A stretch of DNA of 64,000 bases from Aedes albopictus (Eukaryota; Arthropoda; Insecta; Diptera; Culicidae), in the NCBI RefSeq assembly GCF_035046485.1, contig NC_085137.1:134482703-134546702 (forward strand). Reading direction: 5' to 3'. Below, piece after piece: positions 32,908-44,550 of this stretch. The notes under the pieces were generated by a model that saw nothing but the letters and a program-made list of their open reading frames with translations, ran no database searches and was not told the origin of the DNA. The translations under genes were made by a program, and so were the position numbers. The stretch's first letter is position 1, and each line of letters starts with the position of its first letter.

Positions 32908-34961
32908 CACAATGGTTTATTTTCCCATTTTCACGCTCTTAATTATTAGCTCGTAGGATTGATGAGATAGAGCAATAGTGTCTTCGGAAAAGTTGACGGG
33001 AATGATCAGCGCCATCTTTTGACCGTTAGAGATTTCGGATCAATCCCCCTAAAAGTGAGGTACAAAATTATTTTTTTTTAATTGTTGAGATAGAGGGTTG
33101 ACGTCTTCGGCAAAGTTGTAGCATTTTTAATTCCAAACAACTTTCCTGAAGACGTCAATGTTGTATTGTTTACTCCAATGGAGATAGAGGCCTGTGTTTG
33201 AAAGTTAACCCCAAAAACACGTTTTTTAAGTAAAACATACATTTGTTGAATTTTTAGACCCATACAATGTTCTGCAAAGTTGTATGAATCAATAAAATAC
33301 GCAACTTTGCTGAAGACATCAAGGCTGTAAGAATTAAATGAGACGAGTTATAGATGAATTTATTATTTTTTTCATCCACTTTTAGGGATAAATATCTTTC
33401 TTAGGGGCAAAAAGGTGCAGCTGAGGATACCCTTATCAGAAAGTACATCTATAGAGCTTTCAAATAAGGGTTAGTTTGTCCGTCCACGATCGTCTACTGA
33501 GGAGATATGGCCATAATAAAAAATGTTCTTACTACGATTTAACTGCATTCAAATCTACGTTGACAGAAAAAATCATGGCTACTCTGATCAAATAATATAT
33601 AGCCTCCTCTAGGCGAATTTGCACAACAGTCCTGAATGTTTTAAATACAAAATTTGTTCTAAAAAACATTTTCCACTGCCTTTTTATAAGATTTCCACTA
33701 TTTAGTACAAATCCCATTCATTGAATCAAATATTAGGATTCATCGGGGTTTAATACGCTCTCACAGAGCCAACAGAGTTCTTCTGTAAAGCAATTTGAAA
33801 TTTTATATGAAGAAAGTCAACACCAGGGATGGGATCATTCATTTGCAAAGAGTTACATTCACTTGCTGCTATATCAGTTTAGAAGCATTCTATCAAAAAA
33901 CTATGTATGGATGATTTGAGCCTTGTAGTTTTCTCTGAAAGTTCGCCGAATAGCATAAGGGTCACACACGCATACCAAATTCGTGAACGAGCTGTGAAAG
34001 CAACTCTCCACGCGGTGAATGTAAATTACATTCACGCTGTGGAGAGTTGCGTTTGCTGCCTTCTGTTGGCTTAATTATTGACGTTACGCTAGTACATTGT
34101 TCTACAAAGTTTCAGGAAAAAAAAATGAAAAAGTGCTCCATACATTAGCTTTACCTACAATGTTTCTGAAGCGAATTATTTGCAAGTGAATTTGAATGAT
34201 TGCAAATGAATGATCCCATCCTTGGTCAACACAAAGATCTTTTATTAAGATATGACGAAAGTTGGTTTTATTTATATTTCATCATAGTAGCCATGATTTT
34301 TTCTGTCAACGTAGATTTGAATGCAGTTAAATCGTAGTAAGGACATTTTTTATTATGGCCATATCTCCTCAGTAGACGATCGTGGACGGACAAACTAACC
34401 CTTATCTGAAAGCTCTATAGATGTACTTTCTGATAAGGGTATCCTCAGCTGCACCTTTTTGCCCTTAAGAAAGATATTTATCCCTAAAAGTGGATGAAAA
34501 AAATCATAAATTCATCTATAACTCGTCTCATTTAATTCTTACAGCCTTGATGTCTTCAGCAAAGTTGCGTATTTTATTGATTCATACAACTTTGCAGAAC
34601 ATTGTATGGGTCTAAAAATTCAACAAATGTATGTTTTACTCAAAAAACGTGTTTTTGGGGTTAACTTTCAAACACAGGCCTCTATCTCCATTGGATTAAA
34701 AATTACAACATTGACGTCTTCAGGAAAGTTGTTAAGAATCGAAAATTCTACAACTTTGCCGAAGACGTCAACCCTCTATCTCAACAATTAAAAAAAAATA
34801 ATTTTGTATCTCACTTTTAGGGGGATTGATCCGAAAACTCTAACTGTCAAAATATGGCGCTGGTTATTTCCGTCAACTTTGCCGAAGACACCATTGCTCT
34901 ATCTCCTCAATCCTTCGAGCTATTAATTAAGAGCGTGAAAATGGGAAAATAAACCATTGTG
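32908..34961. mobile_element. 2.05-kb foldback element inserted in the R1 LINE, 5-bp target duplication
   Basis: Outer ends CACAATGGTTTATTTTCCCA and its complement are bordered on both sides by CCGCG (32903-32907, 34962-34966). Removing the insert with one CCGCG restores the endonuclease reading frame. The arms, about 670 bp each (32908-33580 and 34290-34961), are nearly complementary. Both arms hold several GTCTTCnnCAAAGTT motifs. The centre holds the hAT-type MITE at 33824-34224. Non-coding. The superfamily is not assigned; 5-bp duplications are uncommon among insect MITEs. Confidence 0.88.
33824..34224. mobile_element. hAT-type MITE nested in the foldback element, 8-bp target duplication
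   Basis: Termini CAGGGATGGGATCATTCATT and its near-complement AATGAATGATCCCATCCTTG are flanked by gtcaacac on both sides (33816-33823 and 34225-34232). CAGGG ends and an 8-bp duplication are diagnostic of the hAT superfamily. Inside lies a second palindrome around caactctccacgcggtgaat (about 33990-34050). Length 401 bp, no coding frame. Confidence 0.88.
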
Positions 34962-35091
34962 CCGCGGTGGCCGATCGAGCGGTTTACGCAAATGCTGGAC
35001 CGCTTAACGACCGTGCTAACAGGGCGAAGGCCAGTGGTAATAGCGGGTGACTTTAATGCCTGGGCTGTGGAATGGGGAAGCCACGGGGGTG

Positions 35092-35519
35092 CTACGGTGA
35101 TCTGATTTTGTTGCCGCTTATCATGCGTAACCTGTGCTCACTAATACCAACATTCACTCAATACAGCAGCGGGAGAAAATAAGGAAAAACGCACTTTGGC
35201 GAACAAAGTTGGCGAAAAGAGGTGTTGTGTGTATTTTCACAAGCAATTCCCACTCTCTGTAGGAACTTTACCTAAACATCGACACTCTGAAATTGAAAAT
35301 TATCAATTAATGCCACTTTTTCATGATCAACACTTTTATAGTTTTATTAGATCTAATGTGTTGTAAGCGTTTTGCACCGATATCCCTCGTAAAAAGGTAA
35401 ACATTCAAATTTCACGACAGTGTTGGTGAATATTTTGGCTGGAGCATAAATTTATGCTCCACGTAAGGAGGCACAATTCAACCTGTCAAACTCCATAGTG
35501 AAAAAATAGGTTGCCGTCC
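35092..35519. mobile_element. ~430-bp insertion in the R1 endonuclease, class unknown
   Basis: The LINE protein stops making sense after …AVEWGS and resumes at NQQGQILLETL. The two junctions share ggggaagcc / ggggaaagcc, a probable target duplication of about 9 bp. No clear terminal inverted repeat or poly(A) tail is seen, and no frame is recognisable. Confidence 0.55.
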
Positions 35520-35779
35520 CCTTGGGGAAAGCCGTTTCACGAACCAGCAGGGTCAGATCCTGCTAGAAACACTGGCCATCTTAGATGTCGACTTGGCTAA
35601 CGTCGGTACCAAGAGTACTTATAGTCGAAACGGAGCGGAGTCAAATATTGACGTGACCTTTTGTAGTCCTGGCCTAACAAGTAGTTCGAACTGGAGAGTA
35701 GATGATGGCTACACTCACGAAGAGGTATTTAGGGAGGAGCTCCGCCGTGAGTGAAACTTAATCGGTTTAGACGGCGACG

Positions 35780-37056
35780 AGCAGGTAGCGGTGCTCTCAC
35801 GTGCGTGTGATGCGCCATGCCTAGGCAAGTCCACCATAGAAATGGGAGGCCACCGGCTTACAGGTGGACCGACGCGATTGCGAACCTGCGCCGCGCCTGC
35901 CTGCGGGCTAGGCGGCGGATGCAGCGAACACGATCAGAGGAAGAGCGAAACGAACGGCGGGTGGTGTTCGCCGCTGCAAAAGCTGCAAAAGGATCGTTAT
36001 GGCCAAGACGAGAGGTGTGATGGCTCCTACAGAGCAATCTCCAGAGATGTTGGAGGGGATCATTGGAAGACTTTTTCCGCGTTATGATCCTAGTCCTTGG
36101 CCTCCTTTCGTAGGACAGCCGGGGACTGGGGCTGGCGATGAGGAGAGGGTCACCGATGTGGAACTAGCGGGGATAGCTAAGTCCCTTAGGTAAGGCCCCA
36201 GGTCCGGACGGAGTTCCGAACCTGGCCTTAAAAGTAGCTATTGCAGAAGCTCCCGAGATGTTCAGGTCTGCTATGCAGAAATGCCTGGACGAGGGAGTTT
36301 TTCCCAGAAGCTTGGAAGAGGCAGAGCCTGGTACTATTGCCAAAGGCGGGGAAACCACTCGGAGACCCGTCGGCATATAGACCAATATGCTTGATTGACA
36401 CGGCGGGGAAGGTGCTCGAAAAGATCATCCTCAATAGAATGTTGAGGTTCACTGAGGGCGAAAATGGTCTTTCGAGCAACCAGTACGGCTTCCGGAAGGG
36501 GAGGTCCACCGTAGACGCTATCTTGTCGGTTACAAAGACCGCCGAGAAAGCACTCGAGCATAAGAGGAGGGGAATTCGCTTCTGCGCGGTAGTGACTGTG
36601 GATGCAAGGAATGCGTTTAATAGCGCCAGCTGGTCTGCTATTGTCGATGCGCTTTTGCGTCTGGGGATACCGGAGTACTTATGCAAGATTCTCGAAAGCT
36701 ACTTTCAGAATCACGTACTAGTCTACGACACAGGGGTGGGTCGGAAGTGCTTTCACATAACCTCAGGAGTTCCGAAAGGTTCCATCCTGGGTCCGGTGTT
36801 ATGGAATGTCATGTGCGACGAGGTGTTGAGGTTAGAGTACCCAGTGGGAGTGGAGATATTCGGATTTGCCGACGACATTACGCTCGAAGTCTACGGTGAA
36901 ACGATCGAGGAGGTAAAGTTGACTACCAACCACTCGATCAAGGTTGTGGAGGCGTGGATGCGGTCCAGGAAACTGGAGCTGGCTCACCAAATGACAGAGG
37001 TGACGGTTGTTAACAACCTGAAGTCGGAGCAGCAGATGGAGATCAGTCCCAGCTAA
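35780..37056 (+). pseudogene. R1-clade LINE ORF2, linker and reverse transcriptase
   Basis: The linker frames (YRWTDAIANLRRACLRARRR, then EQSPEMLEGIIGRLFP) lead through frame changes into an RT frame open from about 36241 to 37056. RT landmarks in order: APGPDGVPNLALK, SLVLLPKAGKPLGDPSAYRP, NQYGFRKGRSTVDA, VTVDARNAFNSASW, SGVPKGSILGPVLW, then FGFADDITLEVYG. FADD is the catalytic pair. Wording fits R1-type elements (FADDIALE-like). Frameshifts upstream and an insertion right after make the copy inactive. Confidence 0.88.
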
Positions 37057-37203
37057 CACAAAGTCTTATATGATGTTGCATAGGATGCTAAAGTGGAGGC
37101 CATATGCGTACATGTTTCCATTTAACCGCGTGTAAAGTGTGCGTATATCGCCTCCACTTTTGCATCATATTCAACATCATATGCGATCATGTGTTGACTG
37201 GGG
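37048..37203. mobile_element. ~155-bp MITE interrupting the R1 LINE
   Basis: Imperfect inverted ends cccagctaacacaaagtc and gatcatgtgttgactgggg extend inward for about 60 bp each (gatgttgcataggatgctaa against ttgcatcatattcaacatca; both arms hold agtggaggc or its complement). The LINE protein resumes just after the right end. The target duplication is not clear. Confidence 0.75.
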
Positions 37204-37534
37204 TATAGGAGAGTGCACTATCCTGTCAAAGCGCTCTGTCAAACACTTGGGCGTGATGACCGACGATAAGCTTACCTCCGGTAGCCACGTCGATTATACC
37301 TGTAAAAGAGCCTCCACAGCTATTGCGGCACTTTCCCGGATGATGTCCATTAGCTCTGCGGTGTACGCCAGTAAGCGCAAGCTTCTGGCTAGTGTTGCTA
37401 CGTTCATACTTAGGTATGGCGGCCCGGCGTGGGGCACCGCGCTAAGTACTGAATGCTACCGACGGAAGCTGGAAAGTACTTACAGGCTTATGTGCCTGAG
37501 GGTGCCCGGGTTGCACGTGGGTATCAGTTCTTGA
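37204..37534 (+). pseudogene. R1-clade LINE ORF2, C-terminal domain
   Basis: Continues the RT after the MITE: SVKHLGVMTDDKLTSGSHVD, CKRASTAIAALSRMM, and YGGPAWGTALS. The frame stops at 37532 and the sequence decays after that; remaining LINE-like text runs to about 37700. The HLGV and YG-P-W motifs belong to the thumb and C-terminal region of R1/I-type ORF2. Confidence 0.8.
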
Positions 37535-38449
37535 TGTCTGCTAAGCAGTTGGGCGCGGGCGGGGTTGACCCTGCCCGCCTTCCGAGGACAAAGGGAGTGG
37601 CGAGGACCACTCGGGAAACTGGCTAAGCGCCAGCATGCTACCGTGATGGATTCTCCGAAGCGAGTCATCGATGTTCGTTGCTGCTAGGCTACGACAGCTA
37701 ACCTTGTGGGTGCGATATGCACTAGCCCCTCTCTGAAGTAATACCTTCTTGGTGGTTCCGGAGAGACGTAGGGTTTGGCGACCATAAGAATGTGTTTAGT
37801 GGGTCGAGGAGAGTGTAGTCCTGGCTTTTACTAGTGTTGTAGAAGACGGCCTTAACCCCACACTACCCTAACCTTCCGGTTAGGGTGTCTGTTGAGCAGA
37901 TTTATCCCCCTATGGTTTAGAAGACAAAAAATATCGTAAACAGAGCACATAGGGAGGCAAATAAATGTCAACATCGTTCAAATGATCGTTTACAGTAGTA
38001 TTAAATATCTTCATTGTTGAAAACGAATTCCTCAAGACTTGCGCCTCTTCTTGACATAGCGTCTCTACTGGAACAAAGCATTCTTCTCAGCATGGTGTTC
38101 TATAAGCACTTTCACAGTTACTGACTGACAGCGTCCTCTGTAATTTACCATTCTGCATGTGTAAATCGTTTGACATGCACGAATATACTCTATGCCCAAG
38201 GAAGTTCCTCAAGCCTTCTGTGCGATTTTTTTTATTCCGGTGCCGACGAAGTACAATTCTCAGGCAGGTCCGGAAAAATTCGAAGCAATGCAATACACGG
38301 AAGAGGAAGATCTTCAGCTATACAATGACATTGCATAGAACATTCTGTTTATATGGATAATGGATATGCAATTCGAAAATTTCTGTGTGTCTCGGAATTT
38401 ATTTCTACGCATGTCTACCCTTAACAAAAATGGATGTTATCTAGAATAA
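37535..38449. other. Decayed LINE 3' end, then unassigned
   Basis: LINE-like GC-richer text persists to about 37900. From 37900 to 38450 no gene or repeat is recognised. Confidence 0.35.
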
Positions 38450-39260
38450 ATTCGAATAGCATTTCATAGTACATCCCGAAGAATCTGAAGGAATGCCTGA
38501 AGGGACTCCTAGAGAAATCCCTTGTGTGCTCCTGCTCCAGCATGAATCCTAGAAGGTATCCGTGAAGGATCTCCTGCAAAATTCCCTGAAAACCTCCTGG
38601 GAGAATCCCTGAAAGGCATCCAGAGGAAGCCCCTGGAAAAACTCCTGGAGGAATCCCTGATGGATCTTTTAGGAAAATCACAAAAAATGCAGCTGGAATC
38701 GCTGTATAAACTTCATAAGGAACCCTTGATGGAATTCCTGGAGGAGTACAGAAATCTCTCCAGCAGTTTCAAGAAAAGTTTCTCTGGAAGTGTTTCCGTA
38801 AGATTCCCTAAAGAAACATATAATGGAATCCTTGAATGAACTACAGGAGGAATATCTGAAGGATTTTCTAAAGGTAGCCCTTAAGGAAACCCTGATTGAA
38901 TTCCTGAGGAAACTGCTGGTGCATTTCAAGAACAAATTCCCGAAAGACTTCTTATAGAAATCTCTAGCGTGTGCAGTACGCTCGTAAAAAAACAAACACG
39001 AGAATGAGAAAGATAAAAAAAGGGGCACTTGCTCCCTATTTTATCTCGTTCTTTCTTCGTAAAGAATGAGCGAGAAAAAAGAAAGAACTGCGAACGCTAG
39101 TGATAGAAATCCCAGATGGCAATTCTGGAGGAAATTCTTAAGAAGTTGCTGAAGGAGTTCTTGAAGGAATGCCTGGAAAAATCTCACCAGCAATTCCAGG
39201 ATTTATTTTCTAGAGAAATCCCTCAACCACAGAGAACAGACATCCAGGCTAGAACAAATT
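38450..39260. repeat. Degenerate short-period repeat, type A (complement sense)
   Basis: Variants of 'ggaatccctgaaggaattcc' (rhythm about 12-24 bp), interrupted at about 38960-39105 by an unrelated A-rich patch. Confidence 0.7.
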
Positions 39261-39529
39261 CCATTCAGAAAGTTGTGTAAGAATTTGAATCTTCACTTAA
39301 GTGAGGTTGCAAACCAATACACGATGACAACAATAACGCCGCCAAACACCATTGTCGCAGTCCGTGGTGAATTGAAACATTTCAAGTGATTAATTAAATT
39401 AGTATGAGAAATTAACCGATTGCAGCGCAACGCTAATGCCTCTTGAGTTGCCAATGAAATCTTCCTTACACAAAAGTCAGATTGGACTTGGATGTCTGTT
39501 CTCTGTGCCTCAACGAACGTCTGGAGGTA

Positions 39530-39690
39530 TAACTAGAGGAATCCCTGAAGAGTTCCTGAAGGAGTACTTGAAAAAAAAATCCTGGAAAAATCCTCGAAGG
39601 AGTTCGAGGAAAAAATCCTGAAGGATTTCTTGGAGAAATCCTTGAATTAGTTTATGCAGATGAAATCTCTGAAAGAATTCCTTACCCGTA
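39530..39690. repeat. Short block of type A repeat
   Basis: Variants of 'gaggaatccctgaagagttc' over about 160 bp. Confidence 0.6.
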
Positions 39691-40793
39691 ACGTGGGTAG
39701 ATCACCTTATAATGGTGCGTTACGGCGTAAGATCTAACATAACCAATTTTGATTTCGTAATTTCCCAGCTTGGTTGATTTAAATCAGGCTTGTAAACATT
39801 CGACACTTTTCACTACATTCGTTTCGTTGCCGCGGTCGGGTGTCAGCTTGCTTTGTTTCATTCGAGCGCGACCACTACCTCTTACACACAACACGAGCGG
39901 TAGAATGAAGATCAATAAACAAAAAAGTGGATCAAATCATCGTCATCTGACACGGTGACATTTGTCCAATTCCAGCTTTTCGCAAGATTTCAGCCAATTT
40001 TGATTAAGATTGGTATAATATTAGTTTATTCGTGTGTGATAAATCGATTACGACACATACATTTGTACAAAACAGTTCTCTTTATGGGAAAGACAGGAAT
40101 AACAAAAACCGAACCATCTCCCGAAGACGCAATCGTGGTCAAGCGCATTCATTCGACATTTTTGTTCCGGACAGTAGTTTGATCGCTTGTGTTGCGAATG
40201 TTGGGGACAAAGGCAGCCGAATATCGACAAAAAAGGTGTCAAAGACTGTGATCGCTAACAAGACTGATTTAAATGCAGGAAAATTATAAGATCAAAATTT
40301 GGTTTGCTTCTCTGTGCTTTGTTTTATTTTTGTATTTTGTTTTTTTTACTACTTATATACCAATTGTTTCAGTTTTATTTGCTTGATTTTAACTTCAACT
40401 TTCATAAAATAAATATTTGTTTCAGCGCTGTTCAGGTAAATAAAGTTGTAATTGTAATGTAGGTCAATTAAAATTCGATGCATCATAATCTAATATTTAT
40501 TGTTTCAGGTAAAATCAGGTAATTGGTTAACTATATAATTAAATATATGTATTTAAATTACATGATACTTGGGATATTGGGAGGGGTAGCCTAAGGAAGC
40601 TAAATGAACTGGTTTCTGAAAAAATGTTCGTGGGGTGGCCAGACTTTGTCACGAGATAACAGCCATCGTGTTGTCTTCCGAAGGTTTCCAGTGAATTTAG
40701 CTTACCCTGCTACAACAAACCATCAGGTAGATCATTCCCTTCCGGTATGACTCTGCAGCCATAGGTAATCCTTGCGCTGATGGTGCGTACACA
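39691..40793. other. Unassigned; possible unique DNA
   Basis: No repeat family recognised. Small frames at 39955-40289 on both strands have no motif. The part at 40290-40560 is very AT-rich. Confidence 0.35.
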
Positions 40794-40811
40794 ATCATCA
40801 TCATCATCATG
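40794..40811. repeat. (atc)n microsatellite
   Basis: Six consecutive atc triplets at the junction to the following type A block. Confidence 0.85.
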
Positions 40812-42065
40812 AAATCTCTGAAAGAATTCCTGTCGAAAATTCTGAAGGAATTCCAAGAGAAATCCCCGAATGAGTTCCTTGAGGAATCTTTGAAAGAATT
40901 ACTCGAAAAAACCTTCCAGTAATTTCAGAAAAAATCCGTGACGAAATTTCAGTAGGAATCCCTGAAGAATTTCTGAAAGAATCCCTGAAGAAATCTTTAT
41001 GGAGTTCCTGGAAGAATCCCTCATGGAATTCCAGAAGAAATATATCAAGGAATTCAGGAATTCCCGAAAAACTTCCAGAATAAATTCTTGAAGAATTTCT
41101 GGAAGCACGTCTGATGAATTTTCTGAAGAAATTTTTGAATGCACTCAAGGAGAAACCTTTGTCGGAAGTTTTAAAAATTCCTGAAGGAAATCGTGAATAA
41201 ACCTCTGAAGAAGCTGGTAAAAAGTTTGCTGGATGAATTCCTGAAGTAATTCCTTCATAATTTCCTAGCAAACCATGGAGGAATATCTGAAGTGATTCCT
41301 GGAGGAAATCCTGAAGGAATTTGTTGAGAAATCCCTGATGGAAAGTTCTGGAGAAATCACTGAAATAGTTTTTGTAGGATTTCCTGAAGAAGTTCCTGGA
41401 GTAATCCCTGAAGGAATTGTAGGATAAATCCCTGAAGGAGTTTCCTAAAGGCATCTTTAAGGGTATTCATGGAGATATCTGTCCAGCAATTGTAGAATAG
41501 GGAGCACATATTTGAGGCACTTGCTGCTATAACTCAGTCAAATTCAAACCAATTGATATGAAATTTTGTACATGGCTAGATACTGTGCGTATCTGAACGT
41601 ATTCCAAAAATTGAGTCAATTGGCTGAAAATTGACTTTGCTACATCAGCAAGTGCCCAAAAAGGTGCTCATGCCCAAATGGTTCCAGACCCTACTTCTCC
41701 AAAGTATTTCTTGGAAAAAACACCGAAGAATCTCTGGAAGACTTCCTGGAAGAATCTCTGAGGCAGTTTCTGGAGAAATCTCTGAAGGAGTTCCAGAAGG
41801 AATCTCTGCAGAAGATTCTCAAACATCTGTTCAGCAATTACAGGAGAAATTTCTCCTGAAGAAATCTCTCGAAGAATTCCAGGAAAACCCCGGAAGGATT
41901 TCAAGAAGAAATGCCTGTAGCACTTCCCATATGAGTACTTGAAAAAACGCCTGGAGGAAACCCTCAAGGTGTTCCTGGAAGAATCTCTCAAGAAATTCCA
42001 GAAAATCCATGAAGGATTTCCTGGAAAACTTCCTGAAGGAATTTGAGAAGAAATATAAGCGTTGA
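40812..42065. repeat. Long type A repeat with one interruption
   Basis: Variants of 'gaaatccctgaaggaattcc' at 40812-41485 and 41690-42060. Between them (41500-41690) lies a non-periodic insert with 'caaaaaggtgctcatgccca'. The 215-residue minus-strand frame is a by-product of a period near a multiple of three. Confidence 0.7.
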
Positions 42066-42169
42066 ATGAGTGAGCTATGGATGTGAGTATACCAACATTG
42101 GTGGCATGATCAATCAGGTTCAGAATTACTTTTCGGACAAATGGCGTTAGGCCAAACGGCATTTGGCCA

Positions 42170-42560
42170 AATGTCTTGGAACGCTAAGAGAATTCCAGGA
42201 AGGTTCCAGGGATTCTCCGTTTCAGTGGATCTCAGAGTTTACTAGGGAGTAACCCGTTGGTGCTTCAGAGGCGTTTCAGGGAGTCTTGGGGGATTCCGGG
42301 GGGTTCTATGGACGTTTCAGAAGGTCTCTGGAGGATTCAGGAGCATTTTTTGAAGTTGAGGAGGCTTCAGAAGGATTTCAAGGAATACAGCACGGTTCCA
42401 GAGGATTTCAGGCACGTTTCATGGGGGCTGATGGGCTTTTTAGTGGGTCTTAGAGGAATTCAGACAGGCAATTGAAAAAAAACGATCCAGGGAGCCTCAG
42501 GGACGTTTCAGGGGGCTGATGGGCGCTCTATTGAGTTTTGGGGGGATTTAGGGGGCACCG
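42170..42560. repeat. Type B repeat block
   Basis: Variants of 'ggcgtttcagggagtcttgg'; it resumes briefly after the tRNA-like element (42800-42850), suggesting the latter inserted into the block. Confidence 0.65.
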
Positions 42561-42564
42561 AGCT

Positions 42565-42716
42565 TGTAAAAGATTGAACAATACAGAATATAGCATGTTG
42601 ATTAATTGGCAAATTGAGATATGGAATTGTGAAAAAATTCGTGTTCTGATGGGATACGAACCAACGACTCCGTATTCGCTAGACCGACACATTAACCAAC
42701 TAAGGCATAGAATAGG
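42565..42716 (-). mobile_element. tRNA-like element with conserved tail, diverged copy
   Basis: The tRNA-like head is at 42643-42716 on the minus strand (GCCTTAGTTGGTTAATG … TCTAGCGAA … GTTGGTTCGTATCCCATCAGAAC), followed by a tail ACGAATTTTTTCACAATTCC…CTCAATTTGCCA. Head and tail both match the inverted pair at 54.7-55.3 kb, so head plus tail moved as one unit. There is no poly(A). The A-box and B-box positions are retained. Confidence 0.6.
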
Positions 42717-42850
42717 TATCGACTATGCGAAGCAGAAAGCCAAACTAACTTCGAGCCCACACCATGAACATTCCTTCTTTCCAACAAGGGGACATCAAAC
42801 GGTCTCACAGCTGTTAGTGGGAATTTCAGGGGTTTCCAAGGGCGTTTGAT

Positions 42851-43443
42851 GTGTAACCTTGTAGCTTAGGGTTTATGGGGATCAGCAGGGTCGTCTATAG
42901 AGGATAGCTTAAACTTTCATGTCTCCACTGTTCTAAAAGCAGTATATCAACAGTTTTTTGAACATTTGAAACACATATGAACACCATAGAAAATCTGAGA
43001 CCGACTGCGACTAACAACATTCACAAACGCTCTATATAAATATGCTAACTGGAATTAGACCAGATCATCAGACTAGTGAGGGATGGTAACTCCTTATGAG
43101 TTCGGAACCATTCAAAAAGGGTCAAAAATGGTAAAATCGCTAGAACCAGGACTGTGTCCCTAATAAAGTAGCTACTCCGAGGCTAGTTACAATTTACATA
43201 ATTTATTTGGTGACGTCACACTTAACTAGGGGTATTTGCATGCTAATTGAGGTTGATTGCTGGATGGTTTGCGGTCGCGTTGGCATCGGTTGGCAGGGCT
43301 ATGGTTGGCCAATTGACGATGGCGAATTCACGGGCTTCAGCTGGTGGCATTCAGAGAACCCAATAGGCTAGAGGAACTGGTTCACCTAGCGTGAATGAGG
43401 ATGAAGCATCTGTCACTTTGAGCATTTTTTGTATATAAAGATC
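42851..43443. other. Unassigned
   Basis: Mixed spacer, no gene or repeat boundary supported. Confidence 0.4.
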
Positions 43444-43445
43444 TA

Positions 43446-43853
43446 CAGGGGATACTCAAAATAACTGGGATAGGTAAAATTTTTACTTTTCAAAAAATGT
43501 TCAACTCGCTGTAACTTTCTGAAAAAGGCACATTTCAAATTAATTCAACTGTTTTTAAGTTCATTATATAAGTCATAAATGATCAAAATTTCATTGCATT
43601 GGGTTCATTGAATCCGGAGATATAACAGCTCAAAGTTGGCTATCGGATAGTTATAACTTTTTCTGGAATCTTTATAGCTTCGTGTAGAATGGACCGATCT
43701 TTTCCAAATTTGAACCACTGATACACAACTAGTTGATGAACTTACAGTAAAAATTTGAGAATATTTGATGCCTTTTTCGAAAAGTTACAGCGAGTTGAAC
43801 ATTTTTTGAAAAGTGAAAATTTTACCTGTTTCAGTTATTTTGAGTATCCCCTG
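43446..43853. mobile_element. 408-bp Tc1/mariner-type MITE
   Basis: Termini CAGGGGATACTCAAAATAAC and its complement extend inward for about 75 bp per arm (including aaaaatgttcaactcgctgt), each bordered by TA (43444-43445 and 43854-43855). TA duplication and CAGGGG ends fit the IS630-Tc1-mariner group. The centre is unique and non-coding. Confidence 0.88.
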
Positions 43854-43959
43854 TACTTTTTCTCTTACGGTCAATTCATCCACATTCATCCAGTTCCCCT
43901 AGCCTAAGGTGACCGATCGTAGTTTCGCTCGACCGGGGAAATCGCAATGGCCGTTAATG

Positions 43960-44120
43960 CGGTAAACCTAGCTTTGTAGAAAGGGGGGAGGGTGTTCACG
44001 GCGTTCGTCTTCCGAGACCGCCACGGAGGTTCGATTTCCGGTTACTGGGGAGCGCACTTGACCGCGGCAGATACATCCGGACCCGGGGTCACTCCTAGAC
44101 AGCGGTACACAAATAAAAAG
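43960..44120 (+). mobile_element. Possible tRNA-derived SINE fragment
   Basis: A B-box-like gaggttcgatttcc (44026-44039) sits in GC-rich sequence ending in an A-rich tail (aaataaaaagaaag at 44110-44124). No convincing A box. A weak call. Confidence 0.3.
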
Positions 44121-44124
44121 AAAG

Positions 44125-44548
44125 AGGTCCAAATGTTGGACCAAACCACAAATTGTAATACCCCGTGACGTCACTAGCACAAGCCTCTCACAATTTGCCA
44201 TCAACGATGCAATGCAATAATTAACAAAATTACCTTTTTCTCATGGGTTTTCTGTTCAACTTTATCTTCCGTGTATTTTCACACTATTTACGTTTAAAGC
44301 TGTTGGAAATTTCACATATTAGTTTTAGGTTCATTTCATACAGCACTAGTCCAAAATCATTAACCGTACTATCTTCGTGAACGTTTTACTACTTTTTTAA
44401 ATATTTTCTGTGGTGTATTTAAGACATAACTAGCATAATTTTAATGACATAGGATAAGAACAAAACAACACTTAATTATTAACTATTTTACCACAACATA
44501 GACATTAATTTTAACTTTACAATATGTACACTATTTACATGCGCGGAC
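44125..44548. other. Unassigned AT-rich spacer
   Basis: No feature recognised. Confidence 0.4.
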
Positions 44549-44550
44549 TA

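Larger units (their letters stand above)
32639..35760 (+). pseudogene. R1-clade LINE ORF2, endonuclease, split by two insertions
   Basis: The AP-type endonuclease starts QLNLNHCDAAQQLL near 32640 (SEWETDIAIISDPYRVP). A 1-nt frameshift falls near 32800, and it continues TYEGFVVAKVNGVFFCSYYA up to 32907. A foldback occupies 32908-34961. The protein resumes ERFTQMLDRLTTVL…VVIAGDFNAWAVEWGS up to about 35091. A second insert lies at about 35092-35519. The last part is NQQGQILLETLAILDVDLAN…SNIDVTFCSPGL to about 35735. GDFNAW and the IDVTF region are the late catalytic endonuclease motifs. Overall order is collinear with an R1-type ORF2. Confidence 0.85.

Noticed and set aside
40807..41454. 215-residue minus-strand frame
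   Set aside because: Translation of type A minisatellite with repeated Phe-Arg-Ser-Ser variants; a repeat artefact.
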